64,000 nt of DNA from Polytrichum commune (GCA_950295325.1 OX485803.1:8990001-9054000), one strand, 5' to 3'; shown: positions 47,082 through 58,833, counted from the first letter of the stretch. Numbers and translations are program-made. Notes: generated by a model from the letters alone, not told the origin.

Positions 47082-47623
47082 CTACAGAAGGCATCGCCGG
47101 GGGGGGGGGGTCATCCGCCGTCAGCGGCCTCGACAGCCATTCGAAGGAGGGAGCAGCTCAGAAGAAGCACCGCTCTTCTTAGCTTAAGACGGTAGTTAGA
47201 TTAGTTAGGCAGAATAGAGATAGGAAGATAGGACTTAGGAGTTTTTGAAGTTGAGGAATAAAATTCTCCCTTGGGTTTTGTCAGCGGAAAATCCGGATCT
47301 TGATCCAGGAAATCCGGGAGGACGGAAGCAGTTAGGGTTCTTTTAGGGGCCGCCGCCTTCAGATTAGGGATTTTGGGCCTCTACTTAAGGCTGAATAAGG
47401 AGCTGGAGAGGGGTTCCTTCTCCATTGTTGTATTTTGATTGCTCCTACTCTAATAAACTCCTTGATTTCTCACTCCTTGACTTTCCTTGATTGATTTTGT
47501 GTACGAATGATTCGGAGATCGTTAGCGGAGGAGAGAGAGCATGAGGGGATAGGAGTTCCGGATAGGACATGGGAGAAGAGACCCGGATCAGATCTAGTTA
47601 TTGCCTTGCGGATCCTCTGTGTG

Positions 47624-48140
47624 TGTAGTGGGAGGGAAACCTAGGTTCCAAGATGGTTGAGTAACGTTTAGGTGGGATAGCCGCTGAGAGAATTGGGTGA
47701 GATCCGGAAGGGATCCAGACTTGCGCCGTCCAAGCTTCTGAAGAGGTCCCACCGCCCTTAGACGGACCAATCTGGAAAGTGGTACGGATCGCCCAGTTAG
47801 CTCAGATTGAGTAGAGTCCAAGGTAGTGGTAGCCGGATCGATCCGTCAGAAGGAGGAGGGAAGAACCGGAACAGTTAGGATTCCGGGTCGGAGGCCATCT
47901 CCGGAGTGTAGTGGGAAGGGGACCTCATTGTTCCGGATGTCTGGGTAACGTCTAGGTGAGATAGCCGTGGGGAGGACTGGGTAAAGATCCGGAAGGGATC
48001 CGGACTTGTGCCAATCTGATCTTCTGAAGAGGTCTCACCGCTTTTGGACGGGACAATCCAGAAAGTGGTACGGATCACCCACTTATCCCGTCGAGTCAGA
48101 TCTCCGGGTAGAATCCGGAATACTCCGGTCGTTGTAGTCC
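47624..48140 (+). repeat. Tandem duplication of ~283 bp within the TCCGGA element
   Basis: Units beginning TGTAGTGGGA at 47624 and 47907 align along GATCCGGAAGGGATCC, CTTCTGAAGAGGTC, and AGAAAGTGGTACGGATC-like blocks at roughly 75-80% identity by eye. Both contain the element's hallmark hexamer. Confidence 0.85.
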
Positions 48141-48570
48141 TAAGATATAATCCGGATTTCCCTGTGTAACCTACCAAGACGGATTTGGCCAATCCGGATT
48201 GGTTGTGAGGGAATATCCGGATCCCAATCTTATAAGGGACGTCTTCACCGGAAGAAACCAACTATTCTAAAGGGTAGAACGTAGAGGGGTAAATCTGGAC
48301 CATAGGGGTGAGTAAGTATTATAATTAGGACCTAAAGATACAATCCGGAAAGGCAAACTCCGGAGGAGGAAGAGTTTCCAAAAGACCGGAAGGCCGGAAA
48401 CCGGGGTTTCCGGAAATTCGGCTAAGGAGTGGAAGATAAGCGGGTACGGGGAGTTCTCGACCTCCTACACTTCACAGAATCCCTGGACGATACTAGGGTC
48501 ATCCGGACAAAACCGGATTAGGCACTTAAAAACGCCAATCCGGATATTTTGGTGTCCGTGTGTTCCCACA

Positions 48571-50541
48571 AGAGTCCACACATTAAGTTTCAACCCATAT
48601 GAAATCTTTAGATTGAAATGAGTGTGCGCCAAAATATTTTTTTTCTCTTGGAAATCGATGTGGGTTACTATTTTCTTTTATTACTTTTGTGCTTGAACTA
48701 ATACTCAAGATGTTAGTTATAAGTCTCCACAAAGACTTAGGGAAAGACCCAAGGTCTCGGACTCACATTATTTCCACCTTCATTCGAAACTAGTGTAGCC
48801 CAAATAAGTTGTTTCCACATACATGTTCTACCCACACTAATAAGATTATTTAGTGAAGGTGCAATGACTACTTGGTGGATCATTTGGGCACCACATTTGG
48901 TTTCTTTCACTATACGGTGTTATAATTCAATTTCTTAGAAGATTCCTAATCCATGTTCATAGATTTCAAAACCATATTGTGGAAGAGAACCGATGATAAG
49001 ATCCCATGATTCTTGTAGTGACTTATTAGTATGTACTTCTCCTTGAAGAGGTTGTGATTGAGGTGGTTTTTAATCATCATTTCGTGTGGGTGGTTGAGGT
49101 GCTATACAAGGTACCTCATCTTCATCATAAGTTGGGGTACTCAATCTTATTATTATTCTTACAATACAATAAGATTGGTGATCTATAACTAAGAGTGACA
49201 TACACATAGGCAATTATTATCCAAATGAAAATACACACACTCGAAAGAAATGCTACGAAATACAACGGGAGCCAACTTCAACATTCATAATCTATTTAAA
49301 TACTTCTTAATATAGTGCCAAATAGAACTTCGGATTCTTTGGACAAGTGAGTCTGACGTAAGTATGATAATAAAAAAAATAGAGGATTTCCTTTTAGGTC
49401 ACAGACAAAAGGAAAGGAAAATAAATGTCATTGTTTTCACCAACATGATGATGAGCATGTTGACCCTATCATATTCCAGAGTGTCCTTGGTTAGAATTTA
49501 TGTTGTAATGCATATCTTTTGGAAGGTGGGCTCTAAGGGGTCACACACCATATACAAGGTTGGAGAAATTATTGTTGAGTGAACCTATATCCATTGTAGT
49601 TTAAAAGATTACACCTTGAAAAAAAATTGATGCAATTATCAAAATTGTTTCCGATTGATCTTTTTGACCAAAAATATCTATAGCAAATGAACAATATGGG
49701 TTACTATTTGTGAAAAGAGTTTAGACCTTTAACGGTGAAACTTTACGAGGTGAAATGGGATAAAAATGTAAGAAATTACATAAATATATGGAATACTATT
49801 CTAGAATGTCAATAAAAACATGTTGTAATCCCTCAACATAGTCCAATTTCATTTTGCAATAAGCTTGAGGGCCCAACAATTGCAAAATTGGATTTTATTT
49901 TGATTTTTTTCTATTTCCCACTGTACGGGCTTCAATGATTTTCAAGGGCCCATGGTCAAGGCTCATGGTCCATGTGTAAAGCAACCCTAAGCTAAAAGTG
50001 AGGTTCTCTAGATTCATCTACATTATTGTCAAAGAAAAATTGCATGCCATGCACACACACGTACATGGTATAGTACAATTCCACATGAAATTTGATTTAC
50101 TTTTATTTTGATGAAGAATGCATTTTTTCATGGAATTTGTGGATGAAAAAATGATCATACATACAGAAAGTAAGTAAGTAAAAAGATAAAAAGACATGAA
50201 GTCTTGACATCTATGTGTTTCAAAGATAACTCTAGATAAATGTAGATCTCCCTTCCCCAGCCACGGGGACCTAGTAGATTTAATCATCATATCAAAGGAG
50301 TAGTTGGGATGCTTACCTCATTTTTCATCACAAGGTTTGGGTACTCAACTTTGATTTCATGTCTTTAATTATGGTGAGTGGTCCATAATTAGTAACAGAT
50401 TCTAACATCATCTAAGTTTTAAAGTCCACATTTACCGCTTAAGAAAAATCATGAGTCCCGCTTCAAAGTAACAAAGATATTTACGTTGACTCCAAATATA
50501 CATAGCACAATTCTCATGTGCTATTTTTACATGAACTTCAG
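48571..50541. other. Intergenic with a dispersed short repeat
   Basis: Segments around 48936-49000 recur at 51034-51105 (AATCCANGTNCATAGATTTC), and those around 49075-49150 recur at 50285-50360 (GGTACCTCAT and GGGTACTCAA). Read on the minus strand, 49080-49150 recalls a copia linker (LSTPTYDEDEVP), but this is too short to call. A GTAA microsatellite lies near 50170. Confidence 0.35.
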
Positions 50542-50553
50542 AATGCATTTGTG

Positions 50554-50753
50554 GGTCCGAGATGACCTTAAACTACCAGATGATGGTGGAGAGATACCCA
50601 AATCTCAAGGAAGAGGTTGGCGGTTCGAATCCCGGCTGTGAAATCTCCTCTCTACTTGACGGAAATCTTGCCATGTGGTCAACCGCCTCGTGTGCTTTGG
50701 CGTTGGCCTGTCAGCCTTCTGTCTCAAAAAAAAAAGAAAAAAAAAGAAAAAAA
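50554..50753 (+). mobile_element. tRNA-derived SINE
   Basis: A 200-bp body ends in an A-rich tail with periodic G (50726-50753) and is flanked by the perfect 12-bp direct duplication AATGCATTTGTG (50542-50553 and 50754-50765). GGTTCGAATCCC at about 50631-50642 is a canonical Pol III B box. The A box upstream is less clear. Amplification would depend on a LINE elsewhere in the genome. Intact duplications and tail suggest a young insertion. Confidence 0.92.
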
Positions 50754-50765
50754 AATGCATTTGTG

Positions 50766-51416
50766 AATTGGATATATGTGTGTCACTCAAGGCTTATTCA
50801 ATTTTGATAGAGTTAAACTATCACAAATTGATTGTTACTTACTCAATTCAAAACCTTGAAAGACATATCAAGGCATTAAACAATGGTGGCATGATGGCCA
50901 TCCTCGATATAATGTATCACTCTTGGCAAGCATAGGATGTGAACAACATGAAAATTCCTTCATTGTACAGGGATTGTGTATTTTTAACACTGGGTTTTTG
51001 GGGGGTTTCCACTCGAAGGTTTATGATGTACTACTATAGTAGATTTCCAATCCACGTCCATAGATTTCATTACCATTTAGTGGAAGAGAATTAGCCCTAG
51101 GACACCGCAATTCCCTTGAAACTTTTGCAAAATCAAGCTTATCTTTATCCACAAGCGGTTGCTTATCATTGTTTCCTTTAGGGTATCTACCATGGGGGAG
51201 GCTGAAAACACTTTGAAACATTTTGCAACATGTCTTTTAGTTTATTTGAAAGTTCATTTGACCCCAAAAACAATGTGACCCAATTGGAATGAATTAACAA
51301 CAATCTGGGGGGAAAAGGTGGAGGGGAAAAGGCAAGTCATTGCACATTATGAATATATTTGAGTAGGATGTAGATAAATTGGGTAATTACAAAAGGTCAA
51401 ACCTCCAAGGTAAGCT
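50766..51416. other. Intergenic, no gene recognised
   Basis: Apart from the copy of the 48.9-kb repeat near 51034-51105, nothing is seen. The minus-strand frame 51021-51221 has no known domain. Confidence 0.4.
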
Positions 51417-51420
51417 TTAA

Positions 51421-52180
51421 CCCTTAAATGCTCATGCAACCCAAAATGGGTCGTCACCTAATATTCTAATTGGGTTTGCGACCCACTAGGTGGCAATCTA
51501 CGTGGATGGAAGGTATCTATAGGTGTAGGGTGGTGCTCACTACCATGTGGGCCAAAATGATATATACAACCGCTTATTCCAAGCATGTAAGAGATTTTGT
51601 TAGTTTGGAATTGCTTGTTTTGGGAGGTGGTCCCATGAATTGTCCAAAATTTGGCTTGTGCAATTTTAGCCACCTTATAGTTGGCCAGACTTTATCTAAA
51701 TTTCATTACCCCCCCCTGGTTTTTTTTGGGAGCAATTCCTTTGTCAACCACATAATATATTATGGCAAAATGTCTAGCTATCAAAAAAAATCCGGCATGA
51801 CCAAAATGAGCATGAAACAAAAAAAACTTCATATTTTCCACTACATGCCCCCTAATGAAGGACATGTTCATATGTCAATCTAACCTAGCAAATGTGGTCA
51901 GATTAACTTTAAATATAGCATTACTCAACTAATGAGTTGTGTTAAGTTGCCATGACTTCAAATCTAGTCTAAAGCAATAGGATTCCAACATTTGAAGTCC
52001 CTATTCTTGAATCTACTGATAGGCCCATAAACACAACTCATCAGCTAAGTAATGTTATAAATTTTCACAACAAGAATACATGGTAGTATTGTTCACATCC
52101 ATACAATTGGAAAGTAAAATTGGAAGCACTAGTTTTACCCGTGCCCGCAAATCGAACGTGAAGGCTTGAGCATTTAGGGG
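51421..52180. mobile_element. TTAA-flanked TIR element, family T2
   Basis: Ends CCCTTAAATGCTCATGC and the complement of CCCCTAAATGCTCAAGC pair over 17 bases, with TTAA at 51417-51420 and 52181-52184. At 760 bp it resembles family T1 (CCCCTAAGTGCCCAAGC) in length, ends and duplication, but the interior is different, so the two are sister families. No transposase was recognised; frames at 51470-51883 lack motifs. Confidence 0.75.
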
Positions 52181-52340
52181 TTAATTCTAGAGAATAAGAC
52201 CATATGATTAGATTCTCCACCGTCATTGGTTGGAAGTAACGCTCATGCTCAATACCAAAGTCTCGTCTAAATTTGAGAACGATGCAAGACTTGCATGACC
52301 TGGTCATGGCATTAACTTGTGTGCAACAAAGTTGTATGTA

Positions 52341-52463
52341 CTTCCTCCGTCCCAAAATGATTGTCCTACCCTCCGGAGTTTTACATCCCGAAATGTTTGT
52401 CCGACAAACATTTTGAGATATAAAACTCATGGGGGTAGAACAATCATTTTGAAACGGAGGGAG
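52341..52463. mobile_element. Stowaway (Tc1/mariner) MITE
   Basis: It starts CTTCCTCCGTCCCAAAATGA and ends CATTTTGAAACGGAGGGAG, which is the Stowaway consensus end, and the 123-bp body folds back along its whole length. TA precedes the left end and TG follows the right end, best read as a TA duplication with one mutation. Confidence 0.92.
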
Positions 52464-53827
52464 TGTAAGTTAAGTTATGTAAGTTAACAAGTGCATGTTA
52501 TTTACAATACTCCATGTGGCAAAGAGCCAGGGAATTGTGACCCCTCTTGTTGTGGCCTCATCGGACCTCTTTTTCTCGTTTTTATTCTCTTCTAAAGTAG
52601 GAAGTTTAGTTTTTGGTGCTAGGTTGTAGTTGTTGTTGGCAGAAGACAATCCGATGATGCAAAGAATCTATTGAAACCATAAGAAAGACAATCTCATTTG
52701 GAGGAGAGGCTTCAAGCATGTCACACCATCATGGGAAAGAAAAAGAACCATGAGCCAAAAATTATGTACTATCCGCAATTGGCTCACCATACCCATCTCT
52801 AGGGACAAATTCCAACCTTCAAATCCGTTGCCAAGGATAACAAGCGGGCCTAGCCATGGAGGATTTTGTAGTTCACCTAATCACAAGCTTATCTTTAGGG
52901 CACATATTATTCCTAACACCCCACGACGAGTCAAACTTATTGAGGAGGGCGTCTTCCAAAATAAGACTAGTCATGCTATGCTTTCGAGGATTCTTCCCCA
53001 CACAATGTAACCATAGAGGATGCACACATCCAATATAAGGTAAGTTATTTGACTTTGGGATCATGTCAATTGGTTTAAATGAACACTTTGCCATTTCTTT
53101 CAATCCATATTGAGCGAAGGAGAATGTCACATAACTTGAAGATGTCGTGTGTCACTCTATTTCGTGAAGTCTTTCTGAATTCCTTTCTCGAACATAGTTT
53201 GTTTCCAATGAAAATCATCTTCACGACGACTGATCTTGAACTATGGGGCTCCAAAATGATGCGAGGGATTCATTTCTAGGCCCTCTTAGCTTGATTGCAT
53301 TCCTAAAAATTGTGCTTAAGATGTTCACTTGTGTTGTGTAACAAATGAACATTCTTGTGTAGATAATGTTGAGTGAGATGAGGGTGCGCCATTCAATAGT
53401 TGTCATTAATTATCCCTCCTAAGAGAGGCGATGAATATTCACTTTCAAGAAGAAGAAAAGAACTCCATTCTCCAAGGAGGCCGGAGTGAATAGAGTGTTT
53501 GTTCATAAATCATCCTTGGCCACGCCCTGAGGACATGATGTTCGACATGAAATTACTTCGTCCCTTGCAGGAAGTAGACACTAAAGTTAGTAACTAATAA
53601 CCAAGACCAGTAATCGGTAGTACGTAACCGTCGTTAATAGAAATCATCCACTTTCAACATAAATGAGTGAATCGTCTATGTGCCATCATGTTGGCAAGAT
53701 TTTGAAGAATGTGTTCACTGGGTTTTGTTTGGCCTTGTTTGGTCAGTCACAAAATAAAAATGATCATTTTATATGCAATAATTCACATATGAGGTTGAAG
53801 GGCCTTACATGGTAATATTTTTAAATA
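52464..53827. other. Intergenic, no gene recognised
   Basis: Several minus-strand frames of 60-85 codons follow each other (53406-52873), which could be a decayed coding relic of unknown type. No motif allows a family call. Confidence 0.35.
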
Positions 53828-54060
53828 GTCCACTTCTCCTAGGATACAAAACACTCGATTTAATACAAGATGGTTAGCAAATCCAAATCGAGACCATAGC
53901 TACATTCTTCAAAATCAAAAAACTGCTCGTATGATTATCTAATTTATTTAAAAAGTGAAGATTCTTGATCTCATTAAATGATCATGTAGGTCCCCCAAAT
54001 CATATTGACTATTGAGCCTAGAATGGCTAACGTATTTTGAGCACACAATCCAAAAGATAT
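53828..54060 (+). repeat. R1 repeat copy
   Basis: Plus-strand copy starting CCACTTCTCCTAGGATAC and containing CATATTGACTATTGAGCC and TATTTTGAGCACACAATCC. It aligns with 58272-58525 along its length and with the inverted copies at 14.6 and 44.1 kb. Confidence 0.65.
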
Positions 54061-54086
54061 TTAAAAAGGGATCAATGAACGGGGAC

Positions 54087-54300
54087 AATCGATTGCTAGT
54101 TTCCAGATGAACTTGATGAATTTGGAAAATAAGTAGTTGAAGTTCAAGGCTTCATAAAAATAAGTGACCATTGTAGAGGAGTTTTATAGAATATCCCCAA
54201 TCTAAACCCTATACCCGAAAGATGCCAACATGTAACTAACTGAACTTGGAAGCACTAGAATCTTGACCAATCATGCCCAAAAACCTCCTCGGACATTGCA
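54087..54300 (+). repeat. Direct repeat R4, copy 1
   Basis: About 215 bases recur at 55568-55790. Shared blocks include GTTGAAGTTCAAGG-type, CGAAAGATGCCAACATGTAA and CCAAAAACCTCCTCGGA (one or two differences each). A TA microsatellite of about 38 bases follows at 54368-54405. Confidence 0.65.
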
Positions 54301-54363
54301 TAAGGTATCAATCACTCAACACATACATACATACATATGAAACACCCAAATATTATATACATC

Positions 54364-54405
<42 letters not shown>

Positions 54406-54407
<2 letters not shown>

Positions 54408-55567
54408 TTGGTTTTCACCTATGTTCGGGGAAAACCGACGGCTAGTTCATTATCAACCGATGGATTTCCCCTCATGGCCGGTCCAAATTTCCAACCATCG
54501 GATGGCAATCCGATTGTAATTTGAATCCTCCGGCAATTAGCTGATGGACCAGAAAATGTCCCGGAAATGTAGCTGATTCTTCTTGTGAGTTACTGGATTT
54601 CAGCCGGAAGCATCCAGAGCGCTATTTGTATGGGGCATATGATGATGCACTTGAGGAAGTACCCTAAACCTTAAACTTTTTGAATTATGCAACCTTTCCA
54701 TGACCAAATCCAATTGCTTCTATGAAGAATTGGGGGACCCTTGGCCTTCAAGCGGTGAAGGCATTGCTAGGTTCAATTCCTGCCAAGGATATTAACTCTT
54801 CAAATTTAAAGTTTTGAACATGCCTTTCTTTTCACTTATTCAAGATTTTGTACTAAGAAATGATTTCTAATAACTTTTCATACATTTTTTAAAACAATTA
54901 GTGCCGATATGAATTCCATTTAATCGGATATTGGCCAATGAAAATATGAAAATATAAGCAATTGGCTGATTGATTTTACAAAAGACCGGCTGTTTGCCGA
55001 TGTAAATTGGAAAAAAATCCGACCCTTCGTAGCAACTACCGGCAATCAGCCACTAAGGCTTCAAAAACTTCCGGAACTCTGGTTTTCACGTACCCAATGG
55101 ATGGTTTTATGTAGAAACTACGACGAGTCCTTGGGTGGTCCAAAGGGTGATAACTTAAGTCAGGTTCATTTTCCTTCCTTTCTTCCCCGTCAACACGCAT
55201 GCCGAAATTCTCTGCACATTACATGTGAAACACGTAACGTAGCAGGCATCCATCATAGGAGTGCAGTGCTATTCTATACAATTTGAAAGCCAGGAGGAGG
55301 GGCCGTAGTTGTGGGCATCCGGATGAATGCTTGTGTTAATTATGAGTGTGGGGCCCTTTCATCCGAGAACGAATACAGTGAGATGAATGTCGTCCACACG
55401 GGGACAGATATCATCCACCTTTGGTACCCTGGGTTTCAGGAGCGCCGTGTTTGTCGACGGAACTTGATAGCAAATTAAGGGACTGCCTGGATGATTACCG
55501 TTGAAATATAATAGTAAGAGATTCCTCCATGCTTTAGATTAATTTTGATCCAACGAACAGGAATAAC
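54406..55567. other. Spacer between R4 copies
   Basis: Moderately GC-rich, with many CCGGC, CCGAT and GCTGATT phrases. A tRNA-like segment lies near 54738-54785. No conserved protein was recognised. The pair of R4 repeats around it could be LTR-like, but neither copy has TG...CA ends I can place. Confidence 0.35.
54738..54785 (+). other. tRNA-like / SINE-like segment
   Basis: TTGGCCTTCAAGCGGTGAAGG resembles a tRNA D-arm with an A box, and 30 bases on GGTTCAATTCC matches a B box. The acceptor stem and anticodon loop cannot be folded convincingly, so this is a degenerate tRNA relic or a SINE head, not a functional tRNA. Confidence 0.35.
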
Positions 55568-55790
55568 CAACCGCTAGCTACAGACGAACCGCTTGAGTTT
55601 GAAAAATAGTCGGTTGAGGTTCAAGGTTCCAGGAACACATTACCAACCGTTTTAGAAGAATTTAGAGAATATACCTCAAATTAATGAGGAAAAAACCGAA
55701 AGATGTCAACATGTAATCGGTTGGACTTGGTAACACTAGGATCTCGATCGATTATGTCCAAAAATCTCTCCGGATACTATTTTGATTCTT
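55568..55790 (+). repeat. Direct repeat R4, copy 2
   Basis: Partner of 54087-54300, in the same orientation and 1.48 kb downstream, about 75% identical by eye. It contains GGTTGAGGTTCAAGG and CCGAAAGATGTCAACATGTA. Confidence 0.65.
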
Positions 55791-56339
55791 GAGTGGTTGT
55801 TTGCCAGCCAATATTCAACCAAGTGTGAATGAAAGTAATTGGTATTAAATTATGGGTGAGGGTTGTTTTGTCTTTTCATAACATTAGCCAGTTATGACTT
55901 TAGATTAGGTGGGTCAGCGCTAAGTCAGATACTATTTGGAACTATATCATGTTTATTCTCTCTTACTAACAAATTCAACTTGATAAACTGGGGTGAAACA
56001 ATGTCACTGGATATTATTAGAATGAACCGGCTGATAAAAAATGAATGATGTTATGTTCCAAGCCCATGAAAAAAACATAATATCAACCGAGGCATGATGA
56101 TTTTCACCTATATTGCATGATGCATATCATCTATGTGTAATCTAGTAGCCATCACATGAAAATGATTGCTCTTTAAAGAAGTTTGAACTAACCATGAAAA
56201 TACGGGGAACACCTTTTGGATGGATGTTGGTATTGTAGGCTATGAACGGTGTGAATATGTCATCCATGAGAAGGACGTGTTTCATCCAAATCCGGACAAA
56301 ATTCATACACCAAATTTCGCCACATCATAACCTGCTATT
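55791..56339. other. Intergenic, no gene recognised
   Basis: Nothing conserved was seen. The end (from about 56220) begins to show GGATG-rich phrases like those of the array that follows. Confidence 0.4.
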
Positions 56340-57690
56340 GTTTGTGTCCACATAGACTTTTCCATCCCTTTCAATTCTAAAATGGGGTTTCCAAAGTGGA
56401 AAGGTGAAGGTTCAGTTATGAACTCGTTTAAATTGGGGTTTATACAATGGAATGCTAAAGGTTTAGCTACGAAGGTGACAAGGTGACAAGGGCGATATGT
56501 TTCCGCTTTTTGATGGACACATACATGAAATCATTGCTAGTGCATGACATTTGGAACTTGATAGATCTGCAAACAAAACTAGGTATTGGATCAAGGGAGT
56601 GGGTCATGAGGATGGCTATCGTCCAAATTGCCTACACAAAGGATGAATGTCATCCATGCACCCTACTTTAGTGGAGGAGGCATTGGACTTTGTGTGTAGC
56701 ACTTATTAAAGGGAGCTTCATTCGCCTCGCAACATTGATCATACTAAGGATGAATTATTATTGAGAAGTAGAAATAATATGTTGACGTTATCAAAACTTA
56801 TGAAACACCATTTTCCTCTTTATTAATAGTAACTAAAGCTAGTCTTTCACTCCTTCCACCTTGTAATATGGTTTTCACAAAGTGGAAAGCTAAACATTAA
56901 GCTATGAACCTCACATAAATACAATACCTATGTGAAGAAGGTGTTACCAGGGTGACATGAACGTTCCGTTTCCGTCGCCTGGTGAAAACACACCCTAGAC
57001 TATTACTGGTGCATGGCATTTAAAAATTGGTCAAATCGTGAGAAAATAGTTGGTAATAAAATTACTTTTGAATTGAGGAGGTGGGACCTGATTAATATCA
57101 GCCTGATGCCATTCACTTCAGTAGATGATGCGATGGACTTTGTTTGTGGCACCAACGTGACATACATTTTATGTTTCCACTTCTCAATTCAAACACATCC
57201 TAGATCATTGCAAGCGCATGATGTTTGAAACTTGGTAAATTCACGTGTGGAAAGTTGTCTTTGAAATGAGGGGTTGGGATCATACAGAGGATTATCATCA
57301 TCAAGTTATCCACATGTGGAATGAATGTCATCAAAATGCCCCACTTCAACGAAAGGAGGCATTGGTGGGACTTCGAGGTAGCTTCATATTGCATGAATGC
57401 ATAACTTAGACTTTCCGAGGTGACATGAACGTTCCGATTCCGCGTTTCAATGGAAACCCCAAGGGATTGAATTTGACCCTTAAATCATTGCTCGAGCATG
57501 ACATTTGAAACTTGGTAGAATCACGAGCGGAAAGTTGGTATTGAATCAAGGGGGTGGGGTCCCGAGTGGGATGATTATCATCGAAGCTGTCCACGTGTTG
57601 GATGAATGCCATCCAGATGCCCTGCGCTTCAGCGGAGAGACTTCGTTGGACTTTGTCTGCGGCACTTGTTCGAGGGAGCTTCACCGCCAT
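56340..57690 (+). repeat. Degenerate tandem array upstream of the MUN gene
   Basis: Four units of 225-280 bases at about 56475-56730, 56948-57170, 57172-57400 and 57413-57690 share, in order: ATGAACGTTCCG-like, GCATGACATTTGGAACTTGG, GATGAATGTCATCCA, and GGCATTGGACTTTGTGTG-like blocks. The first two are preceded by a further shared block (TGGGGTTTCCAAAGTGGAAAG). The last unit is the most GC-rich and least decayed, and runs into the putative promoter of the next gene. Confidence 0.75.
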
Positions 57691-57914
57691 CGCCATAGCC
57701 AGCCAGCAAGCAGCAGAGGAGGCTCCCTTTGGCCATGACCATGGCAGCAGCTTCACGCTGCGCCCGCACCGTCCATCCCCCCGGCACCCCGTTGCACCAT
57801 TTCTCATCTTATTTGACAATCACAGGGATTTTTTGGAGCTCTCTGGTGCGCCATTCGGTCAGGACCTGAGGTTTTGCAACACGATTGAATGACATTACTT
57901 CGTTCTACACAGAG
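57691..57914 (+). promoter_or_regulatory. Possible promoter / non-coding first exon of the MUN gene
   Basis: GC-rich sequence (CCGCACCGTCCATCCCCC) ends at a strong splice donor, AG followed by GTGAGG, at 57914. A leader intron to an acceptor just before 58834 (for example after GGGTTTTGGCAG near 58715) would place the start codon in exon 2. No protein match supports coding here. The assignment is inference. Confidence 0.3.
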
Positions 57915-58271
57915 GTGAGGCCCATTCGAGCTCTGTCTGCTTCTTTCTCACCCCTCTCCCTCTACTTCTTTTCCCTTAATCAACAAGCTCTGTTACTCGT
58001 GTTTGCTCCTTATCTGCAAACGGGGAGTATATGCTCCTTATCTGCAGGACTCGGATATGTGGCAGTTCTATTTAGGTTTCTGATCATACAATGTGTGGCC
58101 GATCGAGGTGTATACAGAGAATTTTCTGTTCTTGAGGGTGGAGGAAGTAAGAAGGGGTTTGGTATCTGCAATTCTATCGATGCGGTCTGGAAGTGGAGAA
58201 ATCATCAAGAAGATGAGTGGATGAGTTGTAGGAGCATGTAAGATAAGCAGGTCTTAAACGGGCACGTTTAG
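57915..58271. other. Leader intron or intergenic DNA
   Basis: Pyrimidine-rich start (CTTTCTCACCCCTCTCCCTC). A 118-codon frame (57885-58241) has no known domain. It would be part of a 5' UTR intron if the first exon above is real. Confidence 0.3.
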
Positions 58272-58625
58272 CTCTCCACCTACTTCTCGAGTAGGATATA
58301 AAAGAAACACGCAAGTAGTGCAAGATGATTATCAAATCCAAATCGTGTCCGCAGCCATTTGCCTCATAATTTTTGGAGCTCACATGAATATCTTATTCAT
58401 TATCAAAGTGAGGATTCTTGTAGTTCTCATTAAATGGTCGTGTAATGGCCATATATGTATCTCCCAATTATGATGTTTTATTGAGCCTAGAATGGTTAAT
58501 AATTCTTGAGCACGCGCACGAAGTCCAATCTTTTTAGAACACAGGATGTCCTTTCTGTGTCCGTCCTTGGATCCACACCTAACCACACACCACTCAATTA
58601 TATAGGTGTCCACATTCTGGGGTGT
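58272..58625 (+). repeat. R1 repeat copy, longest
   Basis: Starts CCTACTTCTCGAGTAGGATA and ends with AGGTGTCCACATTCT. It contains all blocks seen separately in the other copies, so it is the best reference for this family. It lies between the putative first exon and the start codon of the MUN gene. Confidence 0.65.
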
Positions 58626-58833
58626 TGGATTAACACCGGTCTACCTAATGGCACAAGATTAAGGGCTTAAGGTTCACATGACGTGAACTGGCTATGGTTG
58701 TTGTGGGTTTTGGCAGGGGTCCTGGTTAGTACGAAGAGAAATTTTTCTGAGAGCAGTCTAGGAGCTAGCAAATCATTTTTGCATCAGCACTGAAGATTGA
58801 TCGATTACATCATCTGAGGTCAGGGCAGCAGAT

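Larger units (their letters stand above)
46085..48570 (+). mobile_element. GC-rich TCCGGA-studded element with TG...CA ends
   Basis: The block starts TGTGGGAGCC and ends GTTCCCACA, giving a 7-base TG...CA inverted end, flanked by AGACT and AGAGT (a 5-bp duplication with one mismatch). These are LTR-type boundaries. At about 47390-47480 lies promoter/terminator-like sequence (CTACTTAAGGCTG, then TAATAAACTCC). It could be a very long solo LTR or a gag-only non-autonomous retroelement whose second LTR is lost. GC content is far above the surroundings, CpG is not depleted, and TCCGGA occurs about 26 times. Confidence 0.55.

Noticed and set aside
47875-48261. Minus-strand 128-codon frame in the TCCGGA element
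   Set aside because: Lies in the tandemly duplicated non-coding part, and the paired unit does not keep the frame.
50620-50645. tRNA gene suggested by GGTTCGAATCCC
   Set aside because: No cloverleaf; A-rich tail and target duplications show that it is a SINE.
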